Assembly: GCA_963277665.1 (NCBI GenBank)
Contig: OY728143.1
Span: 230,569,591-230,633,590, forward strand
From: Viscum album
Taxonomy: Eukaryota > Streptophyta > Magnoliopsida > Santalales > Viscaceae
DNA length: 64,000 nucleotides
Direction of reading: 5' to 3'
Position 1 is the first letter of the stretch, and the number at the start of each line of letters is the position of its first letter. Below, one piece after another: positions 1-13,060 of this stretch. The position numbers and the translations under genes were made by a program. Under the pieces are notes generated by a model. It was not told the origin of the DNA and searched no databases. It was given only the letters and a program-made list of their open reading frames with translations.

Positions 1-1237
1 CCGCATTTCTTATCATTTAAAACTAATGAACGAACTCAACCTGGGAAGTGGGGTAGAATGAGGATAATAATGAATTTATACCTTTTATTCAAATTAAAAA
101 TTTCATGTAGATATTGTTCCCAAATAAAATTGAATAATTTTTTATTTAACGTTATTTTAAAACTCATAATATATAGTTTATATAACATTAAAGATAGGAG
201 CATTTAAATTTCACTTGGTTAAAACTCCAACATTGACGCGCTACATCTTTTTTAGATCCTAGTGTCACTAATTTATGTAAAAATAAAACATTCTATATAA
301 TTTCAGATAAGGTTTTGAGAAGGTAACTCCATATAAAACACCATAATATTAAAATGTATTATATCCATTACAATTAAATAAATATTGTGTTGAATACCTT
401 ATTTCATAATAAAAGTTGAACTAAAATGTACAATAATATATATTATTGAAATAAAACATCAAATAATTACATAAAAAATAATAAAATATTATAATAATAA
501 TAATTGAAACACCTTTAAGAAAGTTAAAAGTCTCATAAATCGCACTGTAAATAAAAATAACATAAACTTAAATTTATTATCCTTGTAATATGCTATGAAA
601 TCATAACAAAGATTGAAATTTTTGAAACATGGTAGACTATTGGTAATTCAACTGAAATATTGATAGGCAAGTAACTAAAAAATTTGAATTTATATATATT
701 AATGTATGTATGAATATATATATAATATAATATTTGAAAAATATTTATATAAAAGTTGAGTACAAGAATCAAGAAGACCTGGTCCTACAAAACAAATATA
801 GAAATCAAAAATAAGAGATGCTATATGGGTTTTACATATATGAGTATATGTCTCACCTCTTTTTTCGAAGTCCACCAATTGTGAGTAGAAGAATGGGGCG
901 GTAAATGAACTCATTAACTGATCCTTGAATTTTGTTCTTTTCTAAGGGTTTTTATACTTTATTTTAAAAAGAACAGATAAAAGTAAAACGAATCATTTTT
1001 TAATAAATTGGATGCCCTTTTAACAGCACATGACCACCCATTTAACATTTCTCACCTCCAACCACCACCCACTACACCCAACCACTCTTCCACTCATGCA
1101 CCTCCATACTATACACCACTTTAATAGAGTTAGATCCACCTTCACCAGCCTAAACACCTCAGACCCCACTTGGATTCAAACGTTAGACCTCCCCCTTCTG
1201 TTCCTCCATGTCAACCACTCACCCATTTTTTTCTCCG
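1..1237. other. AT-rich intergenic DNA, no gene seen
   Basis: Very AT-rich sequence with stops in all frames. The short open stretches on either strand (for example 699-914 minus and 1030-1242 plus) translate to low-complexity peptides without any domain I recognise. The stretch 1030-1240 is C-rich on the plus strand (repeated CCACC/CACC) and stands out in base composition, but shows no coding signal. I see no LTR end, tRNA or promoter that I can defend. Confidence 0.6.
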
Positions 1238-1611
1238 TTTAATGATATATATATTTATTTATTTATGTATATATTTAGTAATATTAATTAATATATTAAT
1301 AATTATACATATTAATATATATAGATACAATAATATTAATATATATTTATATGATTTATTTTATATATATTTAAAAAATATGTTTTTGGGGTCATTTTAT
1401 AAATAGAAGAATAAATACATTCGTATATACAACATACATAAAACAATATATTAATGTATTATATATGTGTATATGTAAGTATAAGTATACATATTTATAT
1501 ATATTTACATATATTATATATTAATATGTATATACATATGTTAGAATATATATATAATATATATCACTTTGTTAATATAGACACACTAATACACACACGC
1601 ACACACAAACA
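1238..1611. repeat. AT-rich low-complexity tract with short CA run
   Basis: The stretch is dominated by TATATA, TATTTA and TTAATATA words from 1238 to about 1561. A short imperfect CACACA run follows at about 1588-1611. This is simple-sequence DNA; the open frame crossing its start (1170-1406) is an artefact of low complexity. Confidence 0.75.
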
Positions 1612-2474
1612 CATTATATAGTTATATTAATATTCATATATTTGTATTTTGTATTAAATGGATATTAGTTTTTATATTGAATAGTCTTATATATTGTGAA
1701 ATATATTTTATATGTAAATATAGTTTAACTATTTATTGTTAAAATTAAATTATTATGTTTAATATATATAAAAATATGTATCTGTTATAATATCTTTGAT
1801 TATAAAAAATATTACATTGTGAAAATTGATATATATTCAAATCAACAATATCAATATTAATTTAATCCCTAGGAAAAATTAATTCATTATTGAAATAGGG
1901 CAAAAAGGCCCCCTTAAACAAGGATGAATATCAATCGAATGATAAAAAGTCAGGGTACCCCGACTAAAAACTCAGTTTTAGAAGAATTATAGGCCTTTAT
2001 TGTCCTTGAAAACACGATTAAGGGTTAATAGTAAGTCATTATGGTGAATATCTCATCTCATGCTTCGATTTGATATGTGGTGGAGGCCAAACAGACACAT
2101 GGATCAAAACTTATGGTTGTTGAATTTCGAGTTGCATTTTCAAATTATTTTAGATCATTAATTTGATTGTTAATTTTTTTAATATTAAAATTTTTATTAA
2201 ATGATTATGAATATATCAAAATTAAAAAATTCATCATTATAATTATTTTTTATATTATTTCATAAACATTATTTCTGAAATATATTATATATTATGTAAA
2301 AATTTCTATTTAACCATATTTAAAACCTATTTATAAAATATATATTATCTTTATATCCATATAAATATATTTATATATCTATAATAATATACATGTATTT
2401 ATATATTTATATAATATTTTTAATGAAATAGTTTTTTAATATTCCTCATTTAATAGCGCCAATAAAAAAGTGCA

Positions 2475-2536
2475 GATAAATGGGGTATTTATCAGGGCTT
2501 TTAAAAAAAATCTGATAAAGGTACCCCCTTTATCAG
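2475..2536. repeat. Pair of short perfect hairpins
   Basis: Two perfect inverted repeats lie 18 bases apart. The first is GATAAAT at 2475-2481 and ATTTATC at 2487-2493 with the loop GGGGT. The second is CTGATAAAG at 2512-2520 and CTTTATCAG at 2528-2536 with the 7-nt loop GTACCCC. Related words (ATCAGGGC, AATAAAGGGTA) continue to about 2570. The cluster may be the remains of a small inverted-repeat element, but no terminal repeats or target duplication were found. Confidence 0.5.
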
Positions 2537-5500
2537 TGCTTTTTAGTATCACTAATAAAGGGTATCATTGACCTTGTGTCGATATGTATAAGTGATTGAT
2601 CCATACCCAAATTAGTGGTAAATACACCCCGTAAAAATACATAGTTTGTACAGAAGTCTCCACAACTCCTCAGATGGAATGGTGCACTAGAACTGACACT
2701 CTCTAGGTGAAATGTAACACACCCTAGAATCAGTGAGATCTAATTCATGAATTTCATTAGAATTAGTTTTTTTCTCCATCCAGGCACACCGAGAACATGT
2801 TTAATGAGTAATCCAGAAATATCATTAATTTTTGAACCTATGTGGTTGTGGGAATCCACTTGCACATCTATAAAGATGGAAAAGACAACATCATTGATTC
2901 AATATGGTTGGATGTTGATGGCCATACTATTCTGGCCCTTATATGAAATGCCATTAGAGAGGTCGCTTCAACTAAAACGAGTTTGTTAAACTAATCACTA
3001 CATTTTACATTAGTGATGGATTTCATAATGCTGAAAAAATGGATGAATACATGCATGTTCATCCAAAAACACCTATAAGAGGTAGTCCCAAAGTGTTTCG
3101 ACATGTCCAATAAATAGGTGATATAGACACTCCACTGCGTACAAGCATATGTGGATGGAAAAGGGAAGATGAATTTCATTCCACAATATATGGTTGTGTA
3201 GCTATATTCTCAATCTCTATATCTCCCATTGTCATAATGTTATCATAGTCACAATAATACCGCTTCTGAAATTAGATAGCTAAGATGGACCATTTTCATA
3301 ATTCCCACATTTTTATCTATAATAATCTCTTTTGTCAAAATGTATGTTGCTAGCCTCAGTCTTTGTAGGGATGTATCATTCCAAATAATTATATCTCTTT
3401 ATCTCCATCATTGGATTGAGGAGCTGAATCAAAGAAAAATCATAGATATCTCATCTCAATTATTTAATTGGAATCTAAAAGTTATTTTATATAATTATTA
3501 AAGAGTCCATTATAGAAATTTCTAGCCATAAGGTCTTCCAATAATTCCTAAATGAATTCTTATAAAACTTTAATTTTAAGATGATCATTAGATCATTATA
3601 TAGTAATTTGGAATGTAGTCTCTATTTATGAATTTATAAAACAATTATAAAAAATATGTTTATTTATTAGTAAAAAATTGAAAATAATATATATATATTA
3701 AAGAATAAACAATGAAACAAAAATATAACATTAAATTTTATATATTGGAATATTATTCATGAATTGGATATTATTTATATTATATTAAATATTATTAAAT
3801 TTTTATTTGTATTATTAATAAAATAAAATAGATGTATTCCCAAATAATTTAATGATAAACTAACATGGTCAGATAATAATCAATAATCTTTAATAAGATA
3901 TGGCCAAAATCGCAAAATGGTAAATGTATTATTTTTTTAATGAAACCCTTTTATGACTTATTTATTTATATCTAGATGAATTTAAGTGATCTAATTTTAA
4001 TGATGAATATAATTTAATTTTCATTTTTACAATAAAAATATCAAAAATAAATTTAATTGTGAATTGATATAAAATAATATTATGATGACATTTTATTTAA
4101 AAATAATTTTTTATATAAAAACATTTATATATTTTTATATATTATTTCATTTTAAAATAATTATCGATAGTACTAATAAATTAAATTAGACTAATTGGAA
4201 TCAAAATTATTTATATTTTCTTTTATATTAAGTAATGAGGTCAATTTCATTTTATTGAAGTAAAATAAGAACTGATGTAAAATTTGAGTTTACATCATAA
4301 CTGTAATTTAAGGTAAATAGGGGTTAAACTAAGTGGTAACGGAATTAAATATCATAAAACCATATCTCAAAAAGATATTATGAGGTGTTAATAAACCAAT
4401 ACCAATCCCAATTCAATTATATGTCTACATTGTATACACATTCATCTAATATGATAAACACATTCATCAAAGAAATATTATGTTTCAAAATTTCATTCGA
4501 TTCACACTAATAAAAGGATCCCTAATGTACACATTCATATCCAAGAATTTACATTCACTTAATCTTGAATTAATACCCATTTTTCCAATATAAAAAATGT
4601 ATCGGATGAATAGTAAGATCTACGAGTCTCCCAAGACACGCACTCTTGGGTCCGGTGATAAAAAACACATTCTCTACAGAGATTTATTTATACCATTTGA
4701 GATGAAAAAGGATAAAGTTGTGTCTATTTCATATTAATTAAACATTAAATCTCACAAAAATAATGAAATATTATATTTAATGATAAATAATTATGAATCA
4801 ATAAATAATTTTATATCTTGGAAACCCAATACGTTGTATGTAATAATTAAATTGAAGAAATTTTGGAAACGATATTTTGAAATGAATTTTTAAATCTTTT
4901 GAAATTCATGAATAGTATGATATAAATAATATAAAGTTGGGTATATATTAAAAAATATGTGGTTGATATGTTATATGCATAAAATAATTGAATTTTACAT
5001 CACTAATACCCATAATTATTTTGTACTCAATGATATAAAATAGTATGAATGAATTGTCAATAAATGATTTAAAAAATATATATAAAAATCATTAATCCAA
5101 TTAGGATAATACAATGGTAATTATTTACTCTATATGAAATAATATTGGGGGAGTTAAATGATATCATACCTCCATGAAGGGAAATTGAGAAAGAAACCAT
5201 TACATTTAATCTATAATTCCACAAATTCCCATTAAACACCATTAAATTAAAAATATAAATATTTATGTCATATTTTATTTATATAATCATATTTATATAT
5301 AAATATTTTAATTACTATAAACAACAGTATTTTATAAATCCATTAGCTATATATTGTTTATTTCTATTATGAAAAGTTAATTATTATGAATTTTTCACAT
5401 ATTGGGTAATAGATATATCAAACTCTATTATTTGATAGTAATTTAATCACTCCCAAATATTAAAATATATAATAATAATTAATTTCCTATGTTTTAGGCA

Positions 5501-7718
5501 TCCTGAAATTGATTTTATGCAATCAATGGGTATGGTTTGAGAAACTGGGACCTTGGACAAGCTTAATTTGGGTTATATTCCAATATCAACAAATTACATA
5601 ATGAACATTTTTTCATTCATATGTAATATGAAATAAATTATAGTATAATTAGTGAAAAAAATATAATTATCCATAATCTTATTTCAATAAAAATCCATAA
5701 AGATAGTGATGAAAAATGAATCACGTTGTCCATGGAGTCGATAGCCGGCATGTATCACCAGGGATGATTGGATTTTATGATGGATGGAATTATTAAATAA
5801 TTGATAATTTATCTTTTTAATAATATAATAAGGTATTAAAAATAATTTTAATATATTTTATAAATTCTTAAAATCATCCATACAGGGTAGAGATGAAAAA
5901 ACTAAATTCAATGTTCAATGGAGGAGGTAGTCTGCACATACACATAGATTACACTTTCATTTTCCATTATGAATAAATAAATAAATTGATAAATAGTTTC
6001 ATAATGATAAAAATCATATAAATAAAATATTTATTTATTAAATGATTAAATTGAAACATACATGTATGTTAGTCATGGAAAATAAAAAATGATGCTTCAT
6101 GGATGCATTATTTTTCACATATACACAAATGATGTTCTCATTATTCTATGGAATGGTGAATGGTAGATAATAATTTTTCCATAAAAAAGAATACATATTT
6201 TTACTAAATATTATTATTATATTAGTTTGTTAAGGAATAATATACATTTATTTCTAAAAATAAGATATAGATAAATATAAATGATATAGAGTGATTTCAG
6301 AATTTTTAGCTTAATCATTTAAATAATTCTAATAAAATATTTATTATGTAACTGAGGGGTGGTACTTAAAAGAGAAAAAAAACATTATGGAAATGTATAC
6401 GATTGTTTTTCATGTTTTTAGAAAGATATTTGGTGAACAACGAGGCTTATGGTAAGGGGATTAGGGGTGTGGTGAAAGGATCCTTTTTATATGTCCGAAG
6501 AGTAACATTTTGGTACTTAATGGTAAAATATTCAAGGAATATGGGTAAAAAAGTGAACAATAATAGATAAGGGATGAGTGTAGATCAATGAATCCAAAAA
6601 AATGAATTTCATCAATTATTTTAACCAAATATTTTCATTTTAACATTTATATTTAATATTTTTTCCCAGTTTAATTTTATAACAATAACTCATTTTTAAG
6701 TTCTCTATCTTATTTTGATGGATGAATATAAAATAACACTTATTAAATAATTATAATTTTAAAAATGATAATTTTAAAATATATTCATAACGTTACATTT
6801 CTAATTGTGATGAAAAATAAAATTAATATAATAAATGTATATCATATAAAATTAGTTCTAGTGAAAGTCATTATTATTTTTCGGAGAGGTAAAATATTAA
6901 ATAGTTAATTAAACATAATATTTTTTATAATGTATAACAATATTTTCAATGGAAATATTTTTTATAAATTTTCTGTCATTTGTTTGTAAATCAATATTTT
7001 TTAATAATGATCTAATAATTACATGATATTTGTAAAAAACAATATTTGTTATTATTCACTTAATGATCAAACATTGTCGAAAAGTTATAAAAGGACATTT
7101 TTTTGTTAATTTGGAGAATATAGAAAAATAAATAAATTTAATTTTTTATATTAACTTTCTATAATATAGGTATTTATATTCTATATATAAATATAAAATA
7201 TTATAAAAACTATTTTTTATGTAAATCGATTTTTCAAATATTTTATATTTTAACACTTATTACTTATTGTTTTCTAAATAAAATAATAATAATAAATTAT
7301 TCATATAAATAACATATATTATCAAAATTTTATCATTATATACAATCATAAAATAAAAAATTACATCGAATAAAAAGGAAATTGAAGAAAATATAAATTT
7401 TAAGAATAAATTATTTTATTAATTATCTCGATATAAAAATAGTATTTTTCCAAATATTGAGTATATAAAATGATCATTATTTTTATTTATAATTAAAAAT
7501 ATGATATCCAAGATATATATGATATATATATAAATATAACAACATAAATTCATGTTATATTTTTTCACCATCCTAGCTTCTACATACATATTAACTCAAT
7601 ATATCTAATTAAAAATATTGATATGTTATGCCATTGTGGAATTAATTGGAGGAGGATTCACTAATTTCGTTTTTATATATGTTTTCATGTGATTTAACGT
7701 CATGAAAAAATGATTTCT
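2537..7718. other. AT-rich intergenic DNA, no gene seen
   Basis: About 5.2 kb of AT-rich sequence. Open stretches around 2747-3179 are short and interrupted, and no domain is recognisable. A GC-rich hairpin lies at 4630-4650 (CCCAAGA, 7-nt loop, TCTTGGG). No LTR ends, primer sites or polyprotein motifs were seen. This is the left flank into which Element 1 inserted; across the target duplication it continues at 20129. Confidence 0.55.
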
Positions 7719-7723
7719 ATCAT
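7719..7723. repeat. Left target-site duplication of Element 1
   Basis: ATCAT lies immediately left of the 5' LTR and is repeated immediately right of the 3' LTR (20124-20128). Five base pairs is the usual duplication length for Ty3/gypsy integrases. The match fixes both ends of Element 1. Confidence 0.85.
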
Positions 7724-9264
7724 TTTAACACCCCAAGCTTCCCCAGTACGCTTCTCTTTGAATAATACAATAGCGTGTGTTGTACGCAACTTCGAGTTCT
7801 AACACACACCACAACCAATCAAAGTAGCCTTTATGAATAATAATACACACATTTTGAAATATTTTAAATTTTATCTTTCAAAATGGACGTCATTTTTGGA
7901 TTCTTAATATCGAAATTAGCCTTGGTTGAATTTTTAGTATTTTTCTGAAAACATTCAATTTCTGATGAATAGTGAAAAAACGTTGAGTTATAGTTTAAAA
8001 ATGAATTTTTATTTAAATAATTATTTATGTTATTTAAATCTATTTTAGGTCAAAATCGATACATAATGCATATATAAGTTCAATGTAATTCATTGGAGTC
8101 AAATTATAAAAATTTTAGATATTTAAAAAAATTTATTGAACTTTTCACCGCCTTTTTCCCACCTCCTATGAGAATTTGAAAATTTACATAAAACATAATT
8201 TTACCACTTATATGAGTGGAATTTCAAAAATCTGAGAGACACGATTAATATCAAGGAGTATAATAGGGTTCAATAAGTTGAAAATAATTTTTGGTGAATA
8301 GTAAATTTTCACTTTTATTTACCACGGTTAAATGTAAATAGGGAAATTAAGGGTAAAAATGATATTAATATTACCCTAACACATGTACTAATTCTATTGG
8401 ACAATTGTATCTCGACCAAAAACAACCATAGGAATAAAATATTATCATTTAGGGCCACATGGATTAGATTAGTATAGTTATTATTATTTAATTCAAAGAA
8501 GAGTTAGAAGAGTTAAAATTAATGTTTAATTACTAAAAAAATTTATATAGGGTAATACATAAGATAAATTCGATTTTAAATATTAATTAGAAAGATAATA
8601 ATATTTTATAAAAAATGATATTTCATTTATAATTTTTAGAAATTATATAATTTAATTTATTTATGACACAATGGTGATACTGTAATTACCTAATTAATGA
8701 AATATTAAAATAAATGATATTATAAATATTCAAATAAATGTAATTTGATAATTTTTATGAATTCAAAAAATTATCTAGGTTAATCTAAAATATTAGGATT
8801 GGTTATATTAATCTTGTTCGAAGTAATAATGATGTTATGAATTTATCAAAAACAAAATACCCAATACTGTCAAAATTGACAAAAAAGAGTTTTTAATACA
8901 AATATTATATTATTAATTGTTATTCTATTCCTAAAAATATAATGATACTAAGGACATATATCGTGATAGGTGTATCATTAATGGACCACTTGGGGGTCTC
9001 TTCGATGTATATAGTGTGTTTATTAACTATATAATATAAAAGTACCAAGAGACATGGTAAATGTCAATCTATTTAACTAAGAGTAAAATCAAAAAGATAA
9101 AGTTAATATAGTGACCCAAACCTGTCTAAAACCTATTGGTTGAGTGGTTTTATACCCAGCCCACCTTATCCTGTAAATAATCCACTTTGGAGACATTATA
9201 AATAGAATATGAATTTATTATAAAATAATATTTCTAGCTTTTCCAAAGGTGCCCCCACCCCTCT

Positions 9265-9272
9265 TATAAAAG
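9265..9272 (+). promoter_or_regulatory. TATA box of Element 1 5' LTR
   Basis: TATAAAAG preceded by a C-rich stretch (CCCACCCCTCT). The same box occurs at the equivalent place in the 3' LTR (17930-17937) and in the Element 2 LTR (28251-28258). Conservation among divergent LTRs supports a pol II promoter, with transcription expected to begin roughly 25-35 bp downstream, near 9300. Confidence 0.75.
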
Positions 9273-9613
9273 GGAACTCTACCTTATCTATAATTCACAC
9301 CTTAAAAGCATTTTGGATCGGCTAAAACCTGCCCAAATATTTTCAAAACTTCCCTCAATTCATCCTAGGGGCCTTATTTTGATCATAAATCCCTCCTATG
9401 GAGCCCTTTTGATCAAATCAAAATGAAGAACCCGAAGAAGAGGTAATGATTTCACCACCCTCTTTCAAGTTCCATTCATCTTCAACATCTTCTTTATTTG
9501 TTATTTAGAATATAAAACAATAACTCCATTATATTTTATACGCTGTGATGTTATTATAAATATGGTACAACTATATTCATTATTCTATCCATCAATTGAA
9601 TGACATGTCACCA

Positions 9614-9650
9614 TACGTCCGTACGTACGACCTACCGTCTCCACGTCGTG
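9614..9650 (+). promoter_or_regulatory. CGTACG island 1, Element 1 5' LTR
   Basis: A GC-rich block in AT-rich LTR sequence, with CGTACGTACG followed by CCTACCGTCTCCACG. It recurs 187 bp downstream (9801-9842), at both places in the 3' LTR, and in the Element 2 LTR. Function unknown; GTAC is the core bound by plant SBP-domain factors, which makes a regulatory role possible but unproven. Confidence 0.5.
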
Positions 9651-9800
9651 ATGTAATTGTTATTCAAAACATTATTATTTGGATGGATATGATAATGATG
9701 TGTAATTTATGTAAATAATAAACATAACATGATTATAATTATTTATATATGATATAACATCCAATTATATATTATTTTAATATCAAAATAATGATATTAT

Positions 9801-9842
9801 CGCTCGTGCATACGTACGGACTACCATCTCCACGAACGCGAT
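9801..9842 (+). promoter_or_regulatory. CGTACG island 2, Element 1 5' LTR
   Basis: Second copy of the island: CGCTCGTGCATACGTACG followed by GACTACCATCTCCACG. The pair probably arose by duplication inside an ancestral LTR, because both members are present in all three plus-strand LTRs of this window. Confidence 0.5.
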
Positions 9843-11458
9843 GAGATTCATTCCCCATTGTATCCATGCAAGTATAACTCTCATTTTATGATTAAAAATA
9901 ATTCTTAAGGACTTGATATCATTCTTGATATGAATAAGATACAACCTTTCCATAAAAAATCTGACTTATGTAACAAAACATATAAAATAAAACGAGTTAG
10001 TGAACACCCAAAACGTCGATAATACTAAGATATTATTAGCAAAGCAATGTTAAAAGATCATATATGATATCATATTAATGTATATGATTATTGTATAATT
10101 TAATAACAATGATTTAACTATTATACAGGAGGTTAACCTACCCTCGACCAATGAAAAGTACAAGGTAATGGTTAATTTAACAATCTCTTCATTATCCGAG
10201 GTTGTTTATAAGTAATTATCTACTGGGATCTCATTATCATCCACATCCATGTTTCTTAAAAATGTATTTCAAAACATTCTTACTATTTTACATAATATGG
10301 TTTAATGTCATTTATAACCATGATTGACTTTTTATAAGTAGTTTATAAAAGAATCTTTCCATCGTTTTCCAAACAAGGTCCTTTTTAACCTTTTTGACAG
10401 AATTAAGGTAAGAATGTATTTTTTAACTTATACGCCGGGAGCGACTATTTTCCGCCATTATAAAATATTCAAAGAATCACTAAAAATATTATATGAATAT
10501 TTTAAAATTAAATGGTTTCTATTAAAATTATGTCCCTTTTAATTGATTTAAAAAAGATATATATTTCTCTCAAATTGTTTTGATTTCATCTATGTCAATA
10601 TCCATTGACGGATTTTAAGATTATTTGAAGTTAATTTATTATGATACAAAAATTCCATATTGTATTGAAGGTTTTGTGATATGTTTGACTGTGGATGTGT
10701 TATTTTTATACCATTCATTGTTTATGGATAAAGTATTCACATTTGATATGCTAGTTTTAATACGACTGTTTCTGTTATGTTTAAACCTATTAATATGAGG
10801 AATGCATTGGACTTAATAAGTGACTGGTGGAGCCCGCTATAGATCCTCGATGCATCGGTAGGTCTCATGATACAAACTAGTGTCTTGGCATAAGTCCATG
10901 ACAAAATATTATTTGTAGTCTTCGCACAAGGCCTTGACTATGGTGTTATGATAGTCTGGCATTATGCATTCCATCATTATGAAAGTGGTTATTGATATTG
11001 CATGTAATTATTTGACTAGTAGAATATCCTTGTGTATAAGTATATGGAATTATTTCATTATATTTCTAACATATTATGCTGAAGTTAAAGTTTAAAAGGA
11101 TTTTTTTAGTTATACATTTCCTTAAATGTGTATGCTTATTTATGATAGTTTCCGCTATATTGTTATCCTTAGTGGGCATTTGACCTATCCCCTTTCTATG
11201 TTTTATTTTTTCTAGGATGTAAAGAAGTATTTTATGAATGACCTACAGGGATACCATAAGGGGATATGAGTGTGGACTATGGAGACAAGATATTGTTGTA
11301 GCTTTACACTTTATGATGTAATGTAAAATTTATGAATGTTTCTAGTGATTCCAAGGCTAATAAACTAATCGGTCTTTCGAGACTTGATCTTTTGTGATTA
11401 TTCCAATGTAATGTAATAATGCACTGACTCTGGTTAATTTGGGATGTGGAGTTATAGT

Positions 11459-11471
11459 TTGTATTAGAGGA
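11459..11471 (+). other. Primer-binding site of Element 1 (tRNA-iMet type)
   Basis: TTGTATTAGAGGA begins two bases after the 5' LTR. It matches the plant initiator-Met primer site (TGGTATCAGAG) at 9 of 11 positions; one mismatch is C to T. The position next to the LTR end makes the assignment sound. Confidence 0.8.
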
Positions 11472-11957
11472 AGATTAGTACAAACATTGGAAACTAGATT
11501 TAGATAAACTCTGATTAGAGAACAAAGACCTATGATGGATTTTAGGATTAATATAGACGAACTTCTTAGAATTTTGGTATGGTAGATATTTTGTGAGTTT
11601 TCCAAGAAATACATCCCTGTCTGGATACAAGCAGGGAGAGGCGGCTCTGGTACATATGTACCTAGGGGTAAAACCCAAAAACACCGCTTTGAGCTAGACT
11701 CGAATGGGAACTAGTGCACGACAATGTGCCTTGCTGCACTCTTGGTTACGACACTCCTGAGAGATATGCTTGGGATAATTCTCATTTTTTGTTACAAAAC
11801 ATTATGAAGGATTTATGAGTATATACATCCTCAAAGAAAACATTTTTATGATTATTGATTATATCCATAAATATTTCAATTTCTGTTATGTGTTTTACTA
11901 GTATGGAATTATGTATTTTTATTCATACAATGATCTAGTTTATGCCATTGTTTAGAA
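11472..11957 (+). other. Element 1 untranslated leader
   Basis: Sequence between PBS and the gag start without a usable frame. A block near 11622-11800, including GGTACATATGTACCTAGGGG, is also found in reverse orientation in the remnant internal region of Element 4 (about 59500-59700). This shows that the two elements are relatives. Confidence 0.65.
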
Positions 11958-13060
11958 ATGGTGCCTAGTGGAAGAAATGGAAACCGTATCAATGTACACA
12001 CTCCATGTAGGGATTTTCCTCCTGCTCAAAATAATTACAGTGGAGATGGTGATGCAACTAGTGTTGATCATCTAATCACCATACTGGGACAACTCACTCG
12101 GGTTATGAATAATAACTGTACCCGTATGGAGCACCCTGATCCACAACGCGAAGGATCAATGTTAGACTGCTTCATGAGGTAGTAACCACCAACATTCAAT
12201 GGGAGTACAAATCCACTATTAGATGAGAAATGGATAAATTCTTTAGAAAAAATATTCCATTCCTTAGGGAGTAGTGAAAGGGAAACATTTATCATGGCAG
12301 TTTACCAACTCACTAGAGATGCTGATCCATGGTGGTCATTAATTGAAAACACGAATTAAGATGATGAAGTAGAAAATATGGAATGGAGAGTGTCAAAGAT
12401 CTTCTCTTATAAAAATACATTCCTCGTGACCATCAAGAAGATATTGAAAGGCAATTTCAGAGTCTGAGACAAAAGGAGGATGAGAATGTCACAAAGTATG
12501 AAGCTAACTTTACAAGGTTAGCTTGGTACACAGCAAATTATATACGTAACCCGAGGAGTAAGATTGATCGTTTCTTAGATGGGTTAAAAAATTTCTTCTT
12601 CGAGCATTAGTCTCATAATACTTCTCGTCATACGTAGACATTATCTCATGTGTTATCAAGATAGAAAAGGAATTATATAAGTCTTACGAATTTAAAGAAA
12701 TGCAAGATTTCAAGAGGTCTATTAATTACTCTGAAAATGGAAATAAGGGGAAGAAGGGAATAGTTGAATATAAATCATGTAGTAAATGTGGGAAGAAACA
12801 CCGTCGTACTTTTTGAAGGGAATGGGTGTCTGTTACAGTGTGGTGAAAAAGGCCACCAAGCTCATGATTGCAAAGATAAGAAAGAAGCTATTGATGTTCA
12901 GTGCTACAATTGCAGGGAGATGGGACATTATGCAAATGAATGTCCTAAGCATTAGGGGAACATACCTCAGAAAAGGCCAAGGGATGAAGGCCAAGATTAT
13001 GCTATCACTACTGCTGAGGTTGAGGCTCTAAAAGACGTGGTGGAAGGTAATTTAATGGTC
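11958..13060 (+). pseudogene. Element 1 gag, degenerate
   Basis: Structural nucleocapsid/capsid protein of the retrotransposon, expected to package the RNA into cytoplasmic particles. The likely start is the ATG at 11958; 74 codons remain open before a stop, TAG at 12180. The capsid homology region continues in other frames to about 12600 (residues like PPTFNGSTNP and DPWW). Two zinc knuckles end the protein. The second is intact, CX2CX4HX4C at 12902-12943. The first, about 12829-12870, has one extra residue between its first cysteines, consistent with a small indel. At least three frame changes or stops break the gene. A frame ends at the TAG just after the second knuckle (about 12955). Confidence 0.85.

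Larger units (their letters stand above)
9443..11215 (+). other. Putative spliced region of the LTR leader
   Basis: Downstream of the TATA box an AG|GTAATG donor-like site at 9442/9443 and a pyrimidine-rich TTTTTTCTAG|G acceptor at 11215 bound 1773 bp. Equivalent sites exist in the 3' LTR (18108-19881, 1774 bp) and in the Element 2 LTR (28437-30238, 1802 bp). Inside are two exon-like islands: 10129-10164, after TTATACAG and before GTAATG, and the 7-nt 10401-10407, after TTTTTGACAG and before GTAAGA. This is inferred from sequence alone; no transcript evidence is available. Confidence 0.35.
7724..11456 (+). repeat. Element 1 5' LTR
   Basis: About 3733 bp, directly repeated at 16385-20123. It starts TTTAACACCCC, where the 3' copy has TGTAACACCCC, and ends near GGAGTTATA, where the 3' copy has GGGCATTAAA. 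It holds a TATA box at 9265, two CGTACG islands, and donor- and acceptor-like splice signals downstream of the promoter. The PBS follows after two bases. A protein-coding role is unlikely: stops occur throughout. Confidence 0.92.

Noticed and set aside
2713..2727. TGTAACACACCCTAG resembling an LTR start of the Element 1/2/4 type
   Set aside because: Following sequence does not match any LTR in the window, and there is no polypurine tract before it.
2837..2990. Coding-like plus-strand stretch (IHLHIYKDGKD, IWLDVDGHTILALI)
   Set aside because: Only about 107 nt are open before a stop, no family is recognisable, and the neighbouring frames look equally open.
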